Source: Phormidium tenue FACHB-1052
GTDB lineage: Bacteria; Cyanobacteriota; Cyanobacteriia; Phormidesmidales; Phormidesmidaceae
NCBI RefSeq assembly: GCF_014696675.1
Contig: NZ_JACJQN010000002.1
Location: 248,001 to 312,000, forward strand
Direction of reading: 5' to 3'
Length of the DNA stretch: 64,000 bases
Shown here: one piece after another, positions 40,703 through 48,980 of the stretch
Layout of the letters: every line of letters begins with the position of its first letter
How positions within the stretch are numbered: the first letter of the stretch is position 1
Program-made: the position numbers and the translations under genes
The notes under the pieces: model-generated
Database searches by the model: none
Told to the model about the DNA's origin: nothing
What the model saw: the letters and a program-made list of their open reading frames with translations, nothing else

Positions 40703-42277
40703 TCAAACCCACTCATTATCTTGAAGAAACTGCTCAAGCTTTTCTCGAGGTTCAACTTGCAAAATTGCTCTAGGAGTATTTAGATAGGGTGCTATACGAC
40801 TAGGGGTGGGTCTAACACCTTTGCTATGAAGAGATTGAGCAATTTGCTTCATCTCTTCAAAAAGTTTCTCCACCCTCTTGTCTTTCTTTTGTGTTCTAAA
40901 CTGGAAATAATTATTAGATACCTGTCTACAAAGTTTTTTTTCATAGCTTTTCAGTGTATGTGAATCTATACCTGACTCACTAGCGACATCTTCCAAAGGC
41001 TTCGGAGGATATTCATTTAAAGCCCTTTCTAATATTTCTCGAATATGCTCTGACTGCTTTTCGTTCAAAAATTCTTTGTGCTTTTTAGCTATTTCTTTGC
41101 ACGTCTCAGAATCATAGTGATAAAGGATTGAGCTTGTACGGTACTTCAATCGGGCTGCAATATCATTAACTGATGGAGGCGGATTTTCTAAAAGCGCCAT
41201 CTTCAACACTGATGTGGCTAATTTTTGCTTTTGAGTAACTCGCCGAGAGGATACATGAATAGTAGATTTCTTGTTTGCATGTTTTTGAGTCTCGACTACC
41301 CGATAGTTTTTCTCAATAGCCTCGGTATCAACAGTCTCAAATAAGGTGGGAAAGTCAATTTTAAGCTTGTAGCAGATATTTATCATTGAACCTAACGTTG
41401 GAGTACTATGGCCTTTACGCCATCTCTCAACCTGAGTAATGCTGGTTCCTAAAACTTGAGCTAGATACGAAAATTTGCCACTTGACACACCTTCTACAAA
41501 GTGACACAAATGATTTGCAATGAAAAATCTAATCTTGTCTGTAAATTGATCAGGTGGAATACAAAATAAATCATTAACACATTTAATGCAGTGAAGTTGT
41601 TCTTCACTTTCAACGGCTTTGGGTCTTAACTCAAGCGATGTAGATATGTAAGCACTTGCTCCTAGCCACTCCCGGCATTTCGAGCAAAATCCTGGTCTGC
41701 TATGCCATGAAAGGGGTCTATTTGTTTTTTGACAATGAGGACAAACATTGGAAAGAGGAATCTTGTGCTTAGAACATAATTTAAGTACGTCTAAACTCCA
41801 ATTAAGGGGCTCATACAAGACACTAGAATTGTCAAGTAGTTCTTCAAAACAGATAGAACACCAGGCTCTTTGCTGCTTTAACAGATTCTTAAGAGGGATA
41901 GCCTTTTGCCAGCTCAGCAAAGTTAGTTGAGATAGATCTGTTCTACAAGTAAGCTCCTCAACAGCATTAACCATTCCAGAAGCCCAATCACCAAACCCAT
42001 TAACCGCACGAGTTTGATTCGCAAATATTTTATCTAACCCTCCTGCACGAGACTCTCCGAGAGAACTATATTCAGGTTTTACTAAAGGAGCAATTTCTCT
42101 CATCACCAAAAGCCCTGTAGGCACACAATGTGCTTCAGACAACCTTGAAATATAGCTAATTAAGCTTTCGACGTTTGGAAGGCCGCAGCCAATAGGTTGT
42201 ATTGAATAGAGCCTGCTAACTTGCTGGTTCTGATTAATGCCAGTGCTACTAATAGAGTTAGTGTTATTCATCAACAT
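40703..42277 (-). CDS. TnsD/TniQ-family target-selection protein 1
   Basis: 524 aa, close to Tn7 TnsD (508 aa). The TniQ N-terminus is SRLYSIQPIGCGLPNVESLISYISRLSEAHCVPTG. Zinc ligands are C140-C143, C168-H171, C179-C182 and C198-C201. An HTH (YLAQVLGTSITQVERWRKGHSTPTLGSMINICYKLKID) and two further DNA-binding-like helical repeats (VNDIAARLKYRTSSILYHY; LEDVASESGIDSHTLKSY) follow. It should recognise a fixed attachment site, plausibly the tRNA-Ala 3' region 36 bp from the left end, and deliver TnsC. Its start overlaps the tnsC stop by 14 nt. Confidence 0.9.
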   Translation of the reverse strand: MLMNNTNSISSTGINQNQQVSRLYSIQPIGCGLPNVESLISYISRLSEAHCVPTGLLVMREIAPLVKPEYSSLGESRAGGLDKIFANQTRAVNGFGDWASGMVNAVEELTCRTDLSQLTLLSWQKAIPLKNLLKQQRAWCSICFEELLDNSSVLYEPLNWSLDVLKLCSKHKIPLSNVCPHCQKTNRPLSWHSRPGFCSKCREWLGASAYISTSLELRPKAVESEEQLHCIKCVNDLFCIPPDQFTDKIRFFIANHLCHFVEGVSSGKFSYLAQVLGTSITQVERWRKGHSTPTLGSMINICYKLKIDFPTLFETVDTEAIEKNYRVVETQKHANKKSTIHVSSRRVTQKQKLATSVLKMALLENPPPSVNDIAARLKYRTSSILYHYDSETCKEIAKKHKEFLNEKQSEHIREILERALNEYPPKPLEDVASESGIDSHTLKSYEKKLCRQVSNNYFQFRTQKKDKRVEKLFEEMKQIAQSLHSKGVRPTPSRIAPYLNTPRAILQVEPREKLEQFLQDNEWV

Positions 42278-43406
42278 GACTCTTTCTACGAACTGGATTT
42301 GGAGTTCCTACCCTTCTGCCTCTCTTACTGGGCGTAGACTTTTTTTCAGGTTCTTTGGTGAACTTCTCGTCTAATTCTAAAAGTTCTCTAAGTCTATCAA
42401 CTTTTGATGGAGACTCTTCCATCGACTGCTCACCTTCAATAATTTCAATAGCAATTTTCTGACATTGATCGACTGTTAAAGCTGTATTTTCTAAGTGAGT
42501 TTTTGTGATTTTCTCGCTTCCTTCATCCAAGGCATAATTTAATGCTCTACTAAGCCAATCCTTTAATATACCAACGCACCCCAGTGATCTCTCATAACAA
42601 TATTTCCACTCAGAATCCAAATCATTTTCTTGAGCCATAGGCATAAAAAGAAAACCTAAAGAGTGGAGAACTTTTCGGAAATTTTTTTTATCGCTTTCGA
42701 AGTTTGCCGTATAACGTGAAAAATGAACTTCTTGATTCCTTCTACTTAGCTGAGCACTAAGGTTGCGCATCATTAAAAGTTCATAGGTTCCTATTAAAAC
42801 ATGAGGAATTTTAGTTATATTTGCAATGGACTTTAAACAGTCCATATTATCTTGCAGTCGCCTGCCGCTAGACATCTTCTGAATGTGCTGCGCTTCATCT
42901 AAGATAACCGCGTAAGGCTGACGATGCCATAAAGCGTTTTCTTGGGCATGGCGTAGTCTGTTTGTTGATGTAGTAGGCTTAACTTTTATTTTCCCATTTG
43001 CGTCTCTATAAATTTCTTGAGTTGAATAGTCAATCTTATAGTCAATTAATGGCTCTTCCATTTTTATAAGAGCACGATAGTAATAATCTTTCCAATCAAA
43101 AATCCCTGAAGATGGGGAGGCTGCTTCTAGTGAAACAACAGGTATTCTTCCTGGATGAAAATTCTTATCTTCAAGAGATCTCTTAAATAGCATTTCTTCA
43201 ATTTGTGGTATTAAAGTAGACTTTCCAACTCCTGTAGGTCCGATCACGGTGATAATTGAAGATTGAGAGCTCGGATTAATTATTAATTTGTAAACCTTCT
43301 GGGCAACTTCTGACAACTTTACATGGTTCACTATGACGCCTTGAAAATATCGACTTCTTTCAACCTTGTCAGCTTTTAGCAAGTCTTCAGGAAACAGTCG
43401 GGTCAT
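42264..43406 (-). CDS. tnsC: TnsC, AAA+ transposition regulator
   Basis: 380 aa AAA+ ATPase. Walker A is G56-PTGVGKST64, Walker B YAVILDEAQHI (D170-E171), and sensor 1 lies near IPHVLIGTYELL. Family members form ATP-dependent filaments on target DNA, bridge the target selector (TnsD/TniQ) and the transposase, and enforce target immunity. The C-terminal tail is Lys/Arg-rich (PSKRGRRVGTPNPVRRKSHVDE). The start is 2 nt after the tnsAB stop, so translation is coupled. Size is nearer to the TnsC of Tn7-like elements with TnsAB fusions than to the small type V-K TnsC. Confidence 0.93.
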   Translation of the reverse strand: MTRLFPEDLLKADKVERSRYFQGVIVNHVKLSEVAQKVYKLIINPSSQSSIITVIGPTGVGKSTLIPQIEEMLFKRSLEDKNFHPGRIPVVSLEAASPSSGIFDWKDYYYRALIKMEEPLIDYKIDYSTQEIYRDANGKIKVKPTTSTNRLRHAQENALWHRQPYAVILDEAQHIQKMSSGRRLQDNMDCLKSIANITKIPHVLIGTYELLMMRNLSAQLSRRNQEVHFSRYTANFESDKKNFRKVLHSLGFLFMPMAQENDLDSEWKYCYERSLGCVGILKDWLSRALNYALDEGSEKITKTHLENTALTVDQCQKIAIEIIEGEQSMEESPSKVDRLRELLELDEKFTKEPEKKSTPSKRGRRVGTPNPVRRKSHVDE

Positions 43407-43408
43407 AT

Positions 43409-46108
43409 CTAAATAAGCTCCAAAGGTTGAAATATATAAGAGTCGTCATCATCTTGAATTTCTTCTTTTTTGTCCTTATTGTACATATCTAGCGTTTTTT
43501 CATCAGAAGATTCATCACTTTTTTCAACTTCAATAAATCCATTAAAATCTTTTTCTGAATCTTCTGAAATTCGTTGGCTTTCTAAGTCTTTGAGCCGCTG
43601 CTTTAAAAAAGCTTCTTCGGCTTCAATCTTTTTCAAGAAGTTGCCAATTGCTGAAGCATTAAGCTTCAGTTTTTTATTACTTCTTTCATTTCTCTTTTGA
43701 CACTCAGCCGAAACCATTTGTATTTCTTTCTCTGACCTACCTTTGAAGATGCTGTAAAGCTCGCTTCTACATTCAACCCATCGACCTTTCAAGAATGCAT
43801 AAGCTATGCCTCTATCGAATGGATCATATCGAACGTCTACATCTGCTCCTTCTAATTCAGGATCTCTAAAGTCGTTAGCCCAGTAGTAAATATTTTGAAT
43901 CCGAATACCTCTACTTGTTCGGACTCTTGCAGTGCCTTTTCTTGGCCCAGGCATGGTGATAATTTTCAAATTTCGGTCGTACACTATAAATTTGTGATCT
44001 CTAGAGCCAAATTTTGCTACGCCATTTTGCCATGCCTCTTGAGGAGTTATTCCAAGAGCACTATGAAAATTCGCATCGTAAACTTCGTATGCCCAGATGC
44101 TTAAACAGGTATACAGATCGCCTAAATTCCACGTGGATAGATCTTTAGGATTATTAGATTTTGTAGTTACTCTAACGTCTTTCGTGATTTGAGTATTTCC
44201 AGATAAGTTATAAATTAGCTGTCTAGAGCAAGTGCCAAATAAACGTTCACACACCGAGCCAAATCGTGATTTTGACGGTGGCCTATACTTGATTGTAGAA
44301 CCCAGATAAATTAGGAGAGTTTCATAATAAATACTATGAAATTCAGCACCATTGTCAGTAACAATGATCTGAGGCAAACGTCCGTGCCTTTGAATGCAAA
44401 CTCTAATTACCATCATGCAGGAGCGGTATGATGGTGAATCGAAAGTTATATAAAGAGCAAGAAATCTCCTTGTATTAGCATCTGTTAAAATTGTGAGCCA
44501 TGGTTTACCCAGGTTCTTTCCTGTGCTAGAGCATCTGAGTTCTATATCTAATTCTGTATGGTCTATGTGGCCAATCTCAAGTGGCCTATCTCCATGACTG
44601 GGCACGTTGAATTCTAGTTTATACTGAAACTCTTGATGCTTGTACGCTGCTTTATGTCCTCTTCTTTTCATTTCTTGTTCATAAATAGGTCTTTTTTTAA
44701 CTTCTTTAGAAAAAGTCTTATAGCTTGGAATATCATCAATAGAAAATCCTTTCTCTTTACATGCATGAATGAAACAACTATAGGCACTCATAATTGTCGA
44801 TTGCTTAGAGTTTTCATACACTTGAGCAATAATCTGTCCCATTAAATCTATTTTTTCTTCAAGTATTTTTCTTGTTCTATTTCCTTTTTTGTGATTTTTC
44901 GGGAGTAGGCCTATAAGCCCTACTCCACACTTTTTTTCAGCCAGCTTAAAGCTCCTCTTCCATTTTCTTATTGTCTCTGTTGCGCAATTCCCTTCGATAT
45001 TTCCTTGAATACAGTTAAAACGCATGTTAGCTATTGCTAAGTCACCCTTGCTTGCTCTAGACAAGCACTCGAAAATCTCACTTTTACTAGATATTTCTGA
45101 TTGAGAATTTAATGATTTAATCTTTCCTTGAGTAATTAACAACTCAATTTCTGAGATTTTGTGTTCAAGGAATTGTTGGTTTTCATCCATAAGAACTATA
45201 TTCTCAGAACCAACAAAACGAATGGCTAGCTCTTTATTCTCATAGAGTAATGTTTCTCCTGGCTGAAGCTTTACCTGAGAAAACTGGGCTGTTTGGAAGC
45301 TGTTCATTGAGTCAATACTTATTCTGTAAGCTATTGATACTTCCTTATTGGAAAAAAGAAGGCATTTTTCAGATTCCACTAATGGCGCAACACTTAGATC
45401 TATATATATTTCTCTTTGGGCGATTAAGGAATAAATTAGATCCTTGAGAAAATTGTTTTTATGGCTGAATACTTCAGCCAGGCTTATGCCAGGATTCCCG
45501 GAAATTAATGATATTAGAAGCTCTTTTTCTTCTCTTCTATCTGCTTGATCACTGGAGAAATAGTCATCAAGAAAAATTAAATTCCTGTAAAGAATCCAAT
45601 CGATCTCTGAGTCTGACCAAACATGAAAATCCAACCCCTTTTTTGTTGCGTATTCTTCACCTGGCGCAAAATGCCATTTCTGCTCATCTCCGAAGTAATA
45701 CCGTTTTGGGTTTTTTGAGTGAAGTTTCTCTAGATCTTTTTCGGTCTTGCATTCAATCCAACCTGCACAGTCACTCCAAAGTACAAAAAAATCTGGAGTT
45801 CCCAAGTAAACTACTTTCTTACCTTGACTGGTTTCGGAAGAGAACTTGATCTGATTTGGCTGATCGTAATACTCTAAAACGCTGTCGTCGTATTCTAATT
45901 TATAAATTACCGGCAATTCGTTTTTATGAGATTCAAATTGGATTGAGACACCCATCTTTCGACTTGGATATTGCCCGCATACATTTTTATAACCGCCTCC
46001 AACCTTTCGAGATGGTTGGGATGCTCTGATTTTACTTATCTCTTCTTTTGCCTCGACTGAGAGCTTGATACGGCTGCACCAAGAATTAAATCCTAGCTCA
46101 GTTAACAT
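43409..46108 (-). CDS. tnsAB: TnsA-TnsB fusion transposase
   Basis: 899 aa single polypeptide. The N-terminal ~185 residues are TnsA: restriction-enzyme-like E59 (IQFES), D106 (GTPDF) and E119-C-K121, which in Tn7 cuts the 5' ends. The rest is TnsB: a helical DNA-binding region (about 330-480), then the RNase H-like DDE core with D516 (GHIDHTELD), D585 (VTDNGAEF) and E621 (VCERLFGT), which does 3' cutting and strand transfer. The D585-E621 spacing of 36 residues is typical. An acidic C-terminal tail probably contacts TnsC. With TnsA present, the element should move by cut-and-paste. First gene of the operon, nearest the right end. AT-rich relative to host. Confidence 0.94.
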   Translation of the reverse strand: MLTELGFNSWCSRIKLSVEAKEEISKIRASQPSRKVGGGYKNVCGQYPSRKMGVSIQFESHKNELPVIYKLEYDDSVLEYYDQPNQIKFSSETSQGKKVVYLGTPDFFVLWSDCAGWIECKTEKDLEKLHSKNPKRYYFGDEQKWHFAPGEEYATKKGLDFHVWSDSEIDWILYRNLIFLDDYFSSDQADRREEKELLISLISGNPGISLAEVFSHKNNFLKDLIYSLIAQREIYIDLSVAPLVESEKCLLFSNKEVSIAYRISIDSMNSFQTAQFSQVKLQPGETLLYENKELAIRFVGSENIVLMDENQQFLEHKISEIELLITQGKIKSLNSQSEISSKSEIFECLSRASKGDLAIANMRFNCIQGNIEGNCATETIRKWKRSFKLAEKKCGVGLIGLLPKNHKKGNRTRKILEEKIDLMGQIIAQVYENSKQSTIMSAYSCFIHACKEKGFSIDDIPSYKTFSKEVKKRPIYEQEMKRRGHKAAYKHQEFQYKLEFNVPSHGDRPLEIGHIDHTELDIELRCSSTGKNLGKPWLTILTDANTRRFLALYITFDSPSYRSCMMVIRVCIQRHGRLPQIIVTDNGAEFHSIYYETLLIYLGSTIKYRPPSKSRFGSVCERLFGTCSRQLIYNLSGNTQITKDVRVTTKSNNPKDLSTWNLGDLYTCLSIWAYEVYDANFHSALGITPQEAWQNGVAKFGSRDHKFIVYDRNLKIITMPGPRKGTARVRTSRGIRIQNIYYWANDFRDPELEGADVDVRYDPFDRGIAYAFLKGRWVECRSELYSIFKGRSEKEIQMVSAECQKRNERSNKKLKLNASAIGNFLKKIEAEEAFLKQRLKDLESQRISEDSEKDFNGFIEVEKSDESSDEKTLDMYNKDKKEEIQDDDDSYIFQPLELI

Positions 46109-47125
46109 GATTTTCCCTACTCGGTATCAGGGGAGATTAGTCGATAAAAAGCTACTTGTCAATCTTTTTGGAGTTATGTAAACGACCTTTTTTAGCCAAG
46201 ATCGCAAAGTTATACAATCGTGTATATACGATTGTATAACTTTGTCCTTAAAAGCCATTTTTTGACCGATTAAAAAGTTGATTTTTTCAATTCTTCAAAA
46301 GTAAAATGTTTTTCTTTTTCAGATTTATGTGTGTTGGGAGATTTCAATAGGAAATTCAAATTAATATGTAATTTGCCATGCTTGGCTTAATCTGATTGTC
46401 TGATACATTGTTTGCACGCTTCTAGCAGCAATGTTAAAGATGTGAAGCATTAGATCTGGATAATTAGAAGTAGTCATAATTGCCGAGCTTCTAAACGTTT
46501 ACAGTCAGAGCTAATCTGTAGGTTGGTAGTAAACAGCGTTTTATGGGATGGAACAACCACTATTCCCTCATAACTACACCCTTGTGCTATTCCAGGGCTA
46601 CATTGAGTAGCTCAGTTTTCACGCTAGTAAGAATTAATTTGCTTATGGAGGACATTGATTAGATAGACATACCTCCTAGGGGCGATAGATGATGGCAACG
46701 ACGGCAATAAAGTCGAGCCGCTTTAATGCCAGGGCAGAGGTGCTAATAAGTGCTTCGAGGTAAAAACTAATCTCGAATTTAGAAAGAATTTTTTGACTTT
46801 AAACTTCGATCTGTATTGCTAGGAAGTAGGCGTCTCATCAGTGATGACGTCTACGCTGCTTAACACTTCTGACATTGGCTAGCACGAGATTGTAGCGCTA
46901 GGTGCTTTTATGCCACCCAAAGCGTGAACGGCTCGCAGAGTTGGGCTTTGCCCTGAGGTGACCACAGTGACCGTATCTTTGTCGAGTGTTGCCAGAGCCA
47001 TACATCAAATCTGTCGAAGCAGTTTCTAAACCGAATGGAGCAGTGATGGAATTGACTGAGTACAATTACTCACCATCAAGCCAAGATTGAGAACTTGGAT
47101 AGAGAAGAGTCCTTCTAAATTCTCG
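46109..47125. other. ~1-kb non-coding region between tnsAB and the right-end repeats
   Basis: No convincing gene, CRISPR repeat or known RNA seen. It holds the tnsAB promoter, the 40-bp inverted repeat at 46205-46244, and a more GC-rich patch at about 46860-47010 that contains a 40-codon minus-strand frame (46879-47001) of doubtful meaning. This is long for a Tn7 right end and may hold a regulatory RNA or a decayed gene. Confidence 0.5.
46205..46244. promoter_or_regulatory. 17+17-bp inverted repeat upstream of tnsAB
   Basis: CAAAGTTATACAATCGT, then GTATAT, then the exact complement. AT-rich, so not a terminator. It lies 97-136 bp upstream of the tnsAB ATG. Likely an operator for a regulator of transposition, or a dimeric recombinase/partition-type site. 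Confidence 0.6.
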
Positions 47126-47142
47126 GTACGCTTATGCTTCCA
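47126..47142 (+). repeat. subterminal repeat, right end, copy 1
   Basis: GGTACGCTTATGCTTCC, identical to the left-end copies. Candidate TnsB site. Confidence 0.85.
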
Positions 47143-47155
47143 AATTAAACTATCG

Positions 47156-47172
47156 GTACGCTTATGCTTCCA
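47156..47172 (+). repeat. subterminal repeat, right end, copy 2
   Basis: Exact copy, 30 bp after the first. A diverged copy (CTTATGGTTCC at 47230-47240) and the terminal repeat follow, giving about four sites as in Tn7 right ends. Confidence 0.85.
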
Positions 47173-47252
47173 GGAGGCATTGAATTCTTGACGGTGTTAC
47201 AATGCTTTCAGCGCTCTCTAGGACCCACTTATGGTTCCATGCGCGGCGCAGT

Positions 47253-47269
47253 TATGAGTAAACCCACAG
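47253..47269 (-). repeat. right terminal inverted repeat of the Tn7-like element
   Basis: TTATGAGTAAACCCACA; its complement matches the left terminus at 15 of 17 positions. It ends in the ACA expected for Tn7-family right ends. Confidence 0.9.
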
Positions 47270-47274
47270 CAGCG
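47270..47274. repeat. target-site duplication, right copy (GCAGC)
   Basis: Identical to 28880-28884. Fixes the element boundary to the base. Confidence 0.93.
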
Positions 47275-47375
47275 AGCCCTATAAATTGGGCGCGCCGAGG
47301 ATCACAGTGGCAGAACTCTTTATCGCTGCCGATACTAAAAACTAAGGCTAGAACATTACTACCGCAGAGCAATCC

Positions 47376-47411
47376 AAAGAAAAGGGATCGGCGGACGTTC
47401 CACCGATCCCT
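47376..47411 (-). terminator. terminator of the envelope beta-barrel-like gene
   Basis: On the minus strand, AGGGATCGG...CCGATCCCT with one internal mismatch and a 3-nt loop is followed by TTTTCTTT. It begins 34 bp after the stop at 47445. Confidence 0.8.
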
Positions 47412-47444
47412 CTATTGCTGGTTCAGAGCAGGAGGTCTAGTAAC

Positions 47445-47924
47445 CTAGAATGCGTAGCCTAGACCGACAGAGCCATTGACTTGGGTGTTGTCATAGAACG
47501 ACACGTTGACACCACCATTGGCTACGATGCGCTCGGTGATGCGGTAGTCAACCCCACCGGTAAGCATGGGACCAACCTGGGTAGAGCCTTCGGTAGAAAC
47601 CGACAGGCCAGCGCCAACGTAGGGCAGTATACGACCGTTGTCGGTAATGGCGTTGAAGTCGTAGGTCACGGGCAACAGGAAGACGGTTTCACCATCGTCG
47701 CCATTGAAGTCGAGGTCGCTGATGACACCGGGGCGCACTGAGATGTTGTCGGCTACAGTAACCTTGCTGTTGATAGAGAGGCCAATATCGTCACTGATGC
47801 CGACGCCTGCGCCGATGTAGTTGAGGTCAGTGCTGGCATTCTGGGCATTAGCGGCCATGGGAAGGGCAGCCATAGAAGCAGCGGTAAGACTCAAGGCGAT
47901 CGCAGCGATAGAACGGGTTTTCAT
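47445..47924 (-). CDS. small secreted beta-barrel-like envelope protein
   Basis: 159 aa from ATG 47924, which has GGAGA six bases upstream; a longer frame to 48071 lacks support. Signal peptide MKTRSIAAIALSLTAASMAALPMAANA. The mature protein alternates polar and hydrophobic residues with repeated GxG turns (NYIGAGVGISDDIGLSINSKVTVADNISVRPG ... SFYDNTQVNGSVGLGYAF). It ends in an aromatic residue, as outer-membrane beta-barrels do. It resembles small OmpA/opacity-like barrels; the exact family is uncertain. It flanks the right end of the transposon (176 bp away). Confidence 0.65.
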   Translation of the reverse strand: MKTRSIAAIALSLTAASMAALPMAANAQNASTDLNYIGAGVGISDDIGLSINSKVTVADNISVRPGVISDLDFNGDDGETVFLLPVTYDFNAITDNGRILPYVGAGLSVSTEGSTQVGPMLTGGVDYRITERIVANGGVNVSFYDNTQVNGSVGLGYAF

Positions 47925-48348
47925 GGTCATTCTCCAAATGCAAACTGTGTGTTGTTGACGGTCTTTTGTTGAGAAGCCCACCCAAAACGGCCAATGCGAT
48001 GTATGAGTCGATGCCATTAGGTCGGGATGGGTCTGGCAGAGAAGCAGTTGTCTTCGCTTTCGCCATGACACTGTTGTAGCGCTAGGGGCTAGGCACCCCT
48101 TAGCGAGGCCATGACACTTTATGGAGTGGGTGACACTGGCCTAACAGTCGAGGAGACCTCGCTAGTAAGCAGAATCCTTTTATTCACAAGCATTTTCAGC
48201 TTTAGAACCAGCAAAAATGAGCACTCAAGCCTTTGCCCCACTCGTCTCAATTAAGGGGATATGGCAGGCAGACCGTCCAACTGGCACACTCAACTGGCAT
48301 AGCTTCCTGGGCGCTGGGCGCTGGGCAATTTAGCCACCGATCGCACAC

Positions 48349-48366
48349 TTACATAGACAAATCTAT
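48349..48366 (+). repeat. direct repeat, copy 1
   Basis: TTACATAGACAAATCTAT, repeated exactly at 48440-48457 (91 bp apart). Similarity extends on both sides (CGCACAC versus TGCACAGC before; TAG and an ATT-rich stretch after). Possible regulator binding sites. Confidence 0.6.
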
Positions 48367-48439
48367 CTAGATTCAATTGACTGAGATAGTCCTGGAGCGA
48401 TTGAAGCACTGGTCAACTTGTTTGGCAGCCTGCACAGCT

Positions 48440-48457
48440 TTACATAGACAAATCTAT
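48440..48457 (+). repeat. direct repeat, copy 2
   Basis: Exact copy of 48349-48366 in the same orientation. Confidence 0.6.
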
Positions 48458-48980
48458 ATAGTTTTAATCGAGTTAATCATCGTTGACCGACCTTGAAGCA
48501 GGGGCTAGATCGCTGGCTCAAAGGCAGATGATTTGGACGCACTAACTTTTAGATTTGCTTAAAAGTTTTGCGGTTTCATCGCGGTATAAAAAAACCATAA
48601 AGTGGGCACACTCAAAAGACGCAATCGCGCTCTTTGAACCCCTAAAAATACGGATTAAAACCTTTGAAAACTAGCATTCCACAATTAATTTTAGGTATGT
48701 ACCTAGGTATTTTCTAGGATCTCAGCCGTGAAGTAAATGTCTCTAGACAACTAAAGCCTCAAACTTTGAGGGCGCACTAGACAGTTCATTTCGTTATTTT
48801 TTTTTTGCGGCAAGCCTTGCGACTACAACCCAGCCAGGTTCTCCCATTGGGCTCTGATGGCGTTGCAGTAGTGATACCCGTCTATTTCAACTCCATCTGC
48901 CTTGACTCTGTGCCCTAGGGGCAGCAAAGTTCAAGCTATATGGCCTTTTTAGGTTTCTTAGCTCCCTCACCTCTGAGTTT

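Larger units (their letters stand above)
47925..48980. other. 1.06-kb intergenic region before the GGDEF/EAL gene
   Basis: No credible gene. It contains the 5' UTR and promoter of the leftward envelope gene, the direct repeats at 48349 and 48440, an AT-rich stretch (48580-48820) with a T-run near 48800, and the upstream region of the rightward sensor gene. Confidence 0.45.

Noticed and set aside
46879-47001. 40-codon minus-strand ORF near the right end
   Set aside because: Too short, no recognisable family, no clear RBS; kept only as a note in the non-coding region.
47164-47448. 94-aa plus-strand ORF crossing the right transposon end
   Set aside because: It spans the element boundary, terminal repeat and a terminator, so it cannot be an inherited gene.
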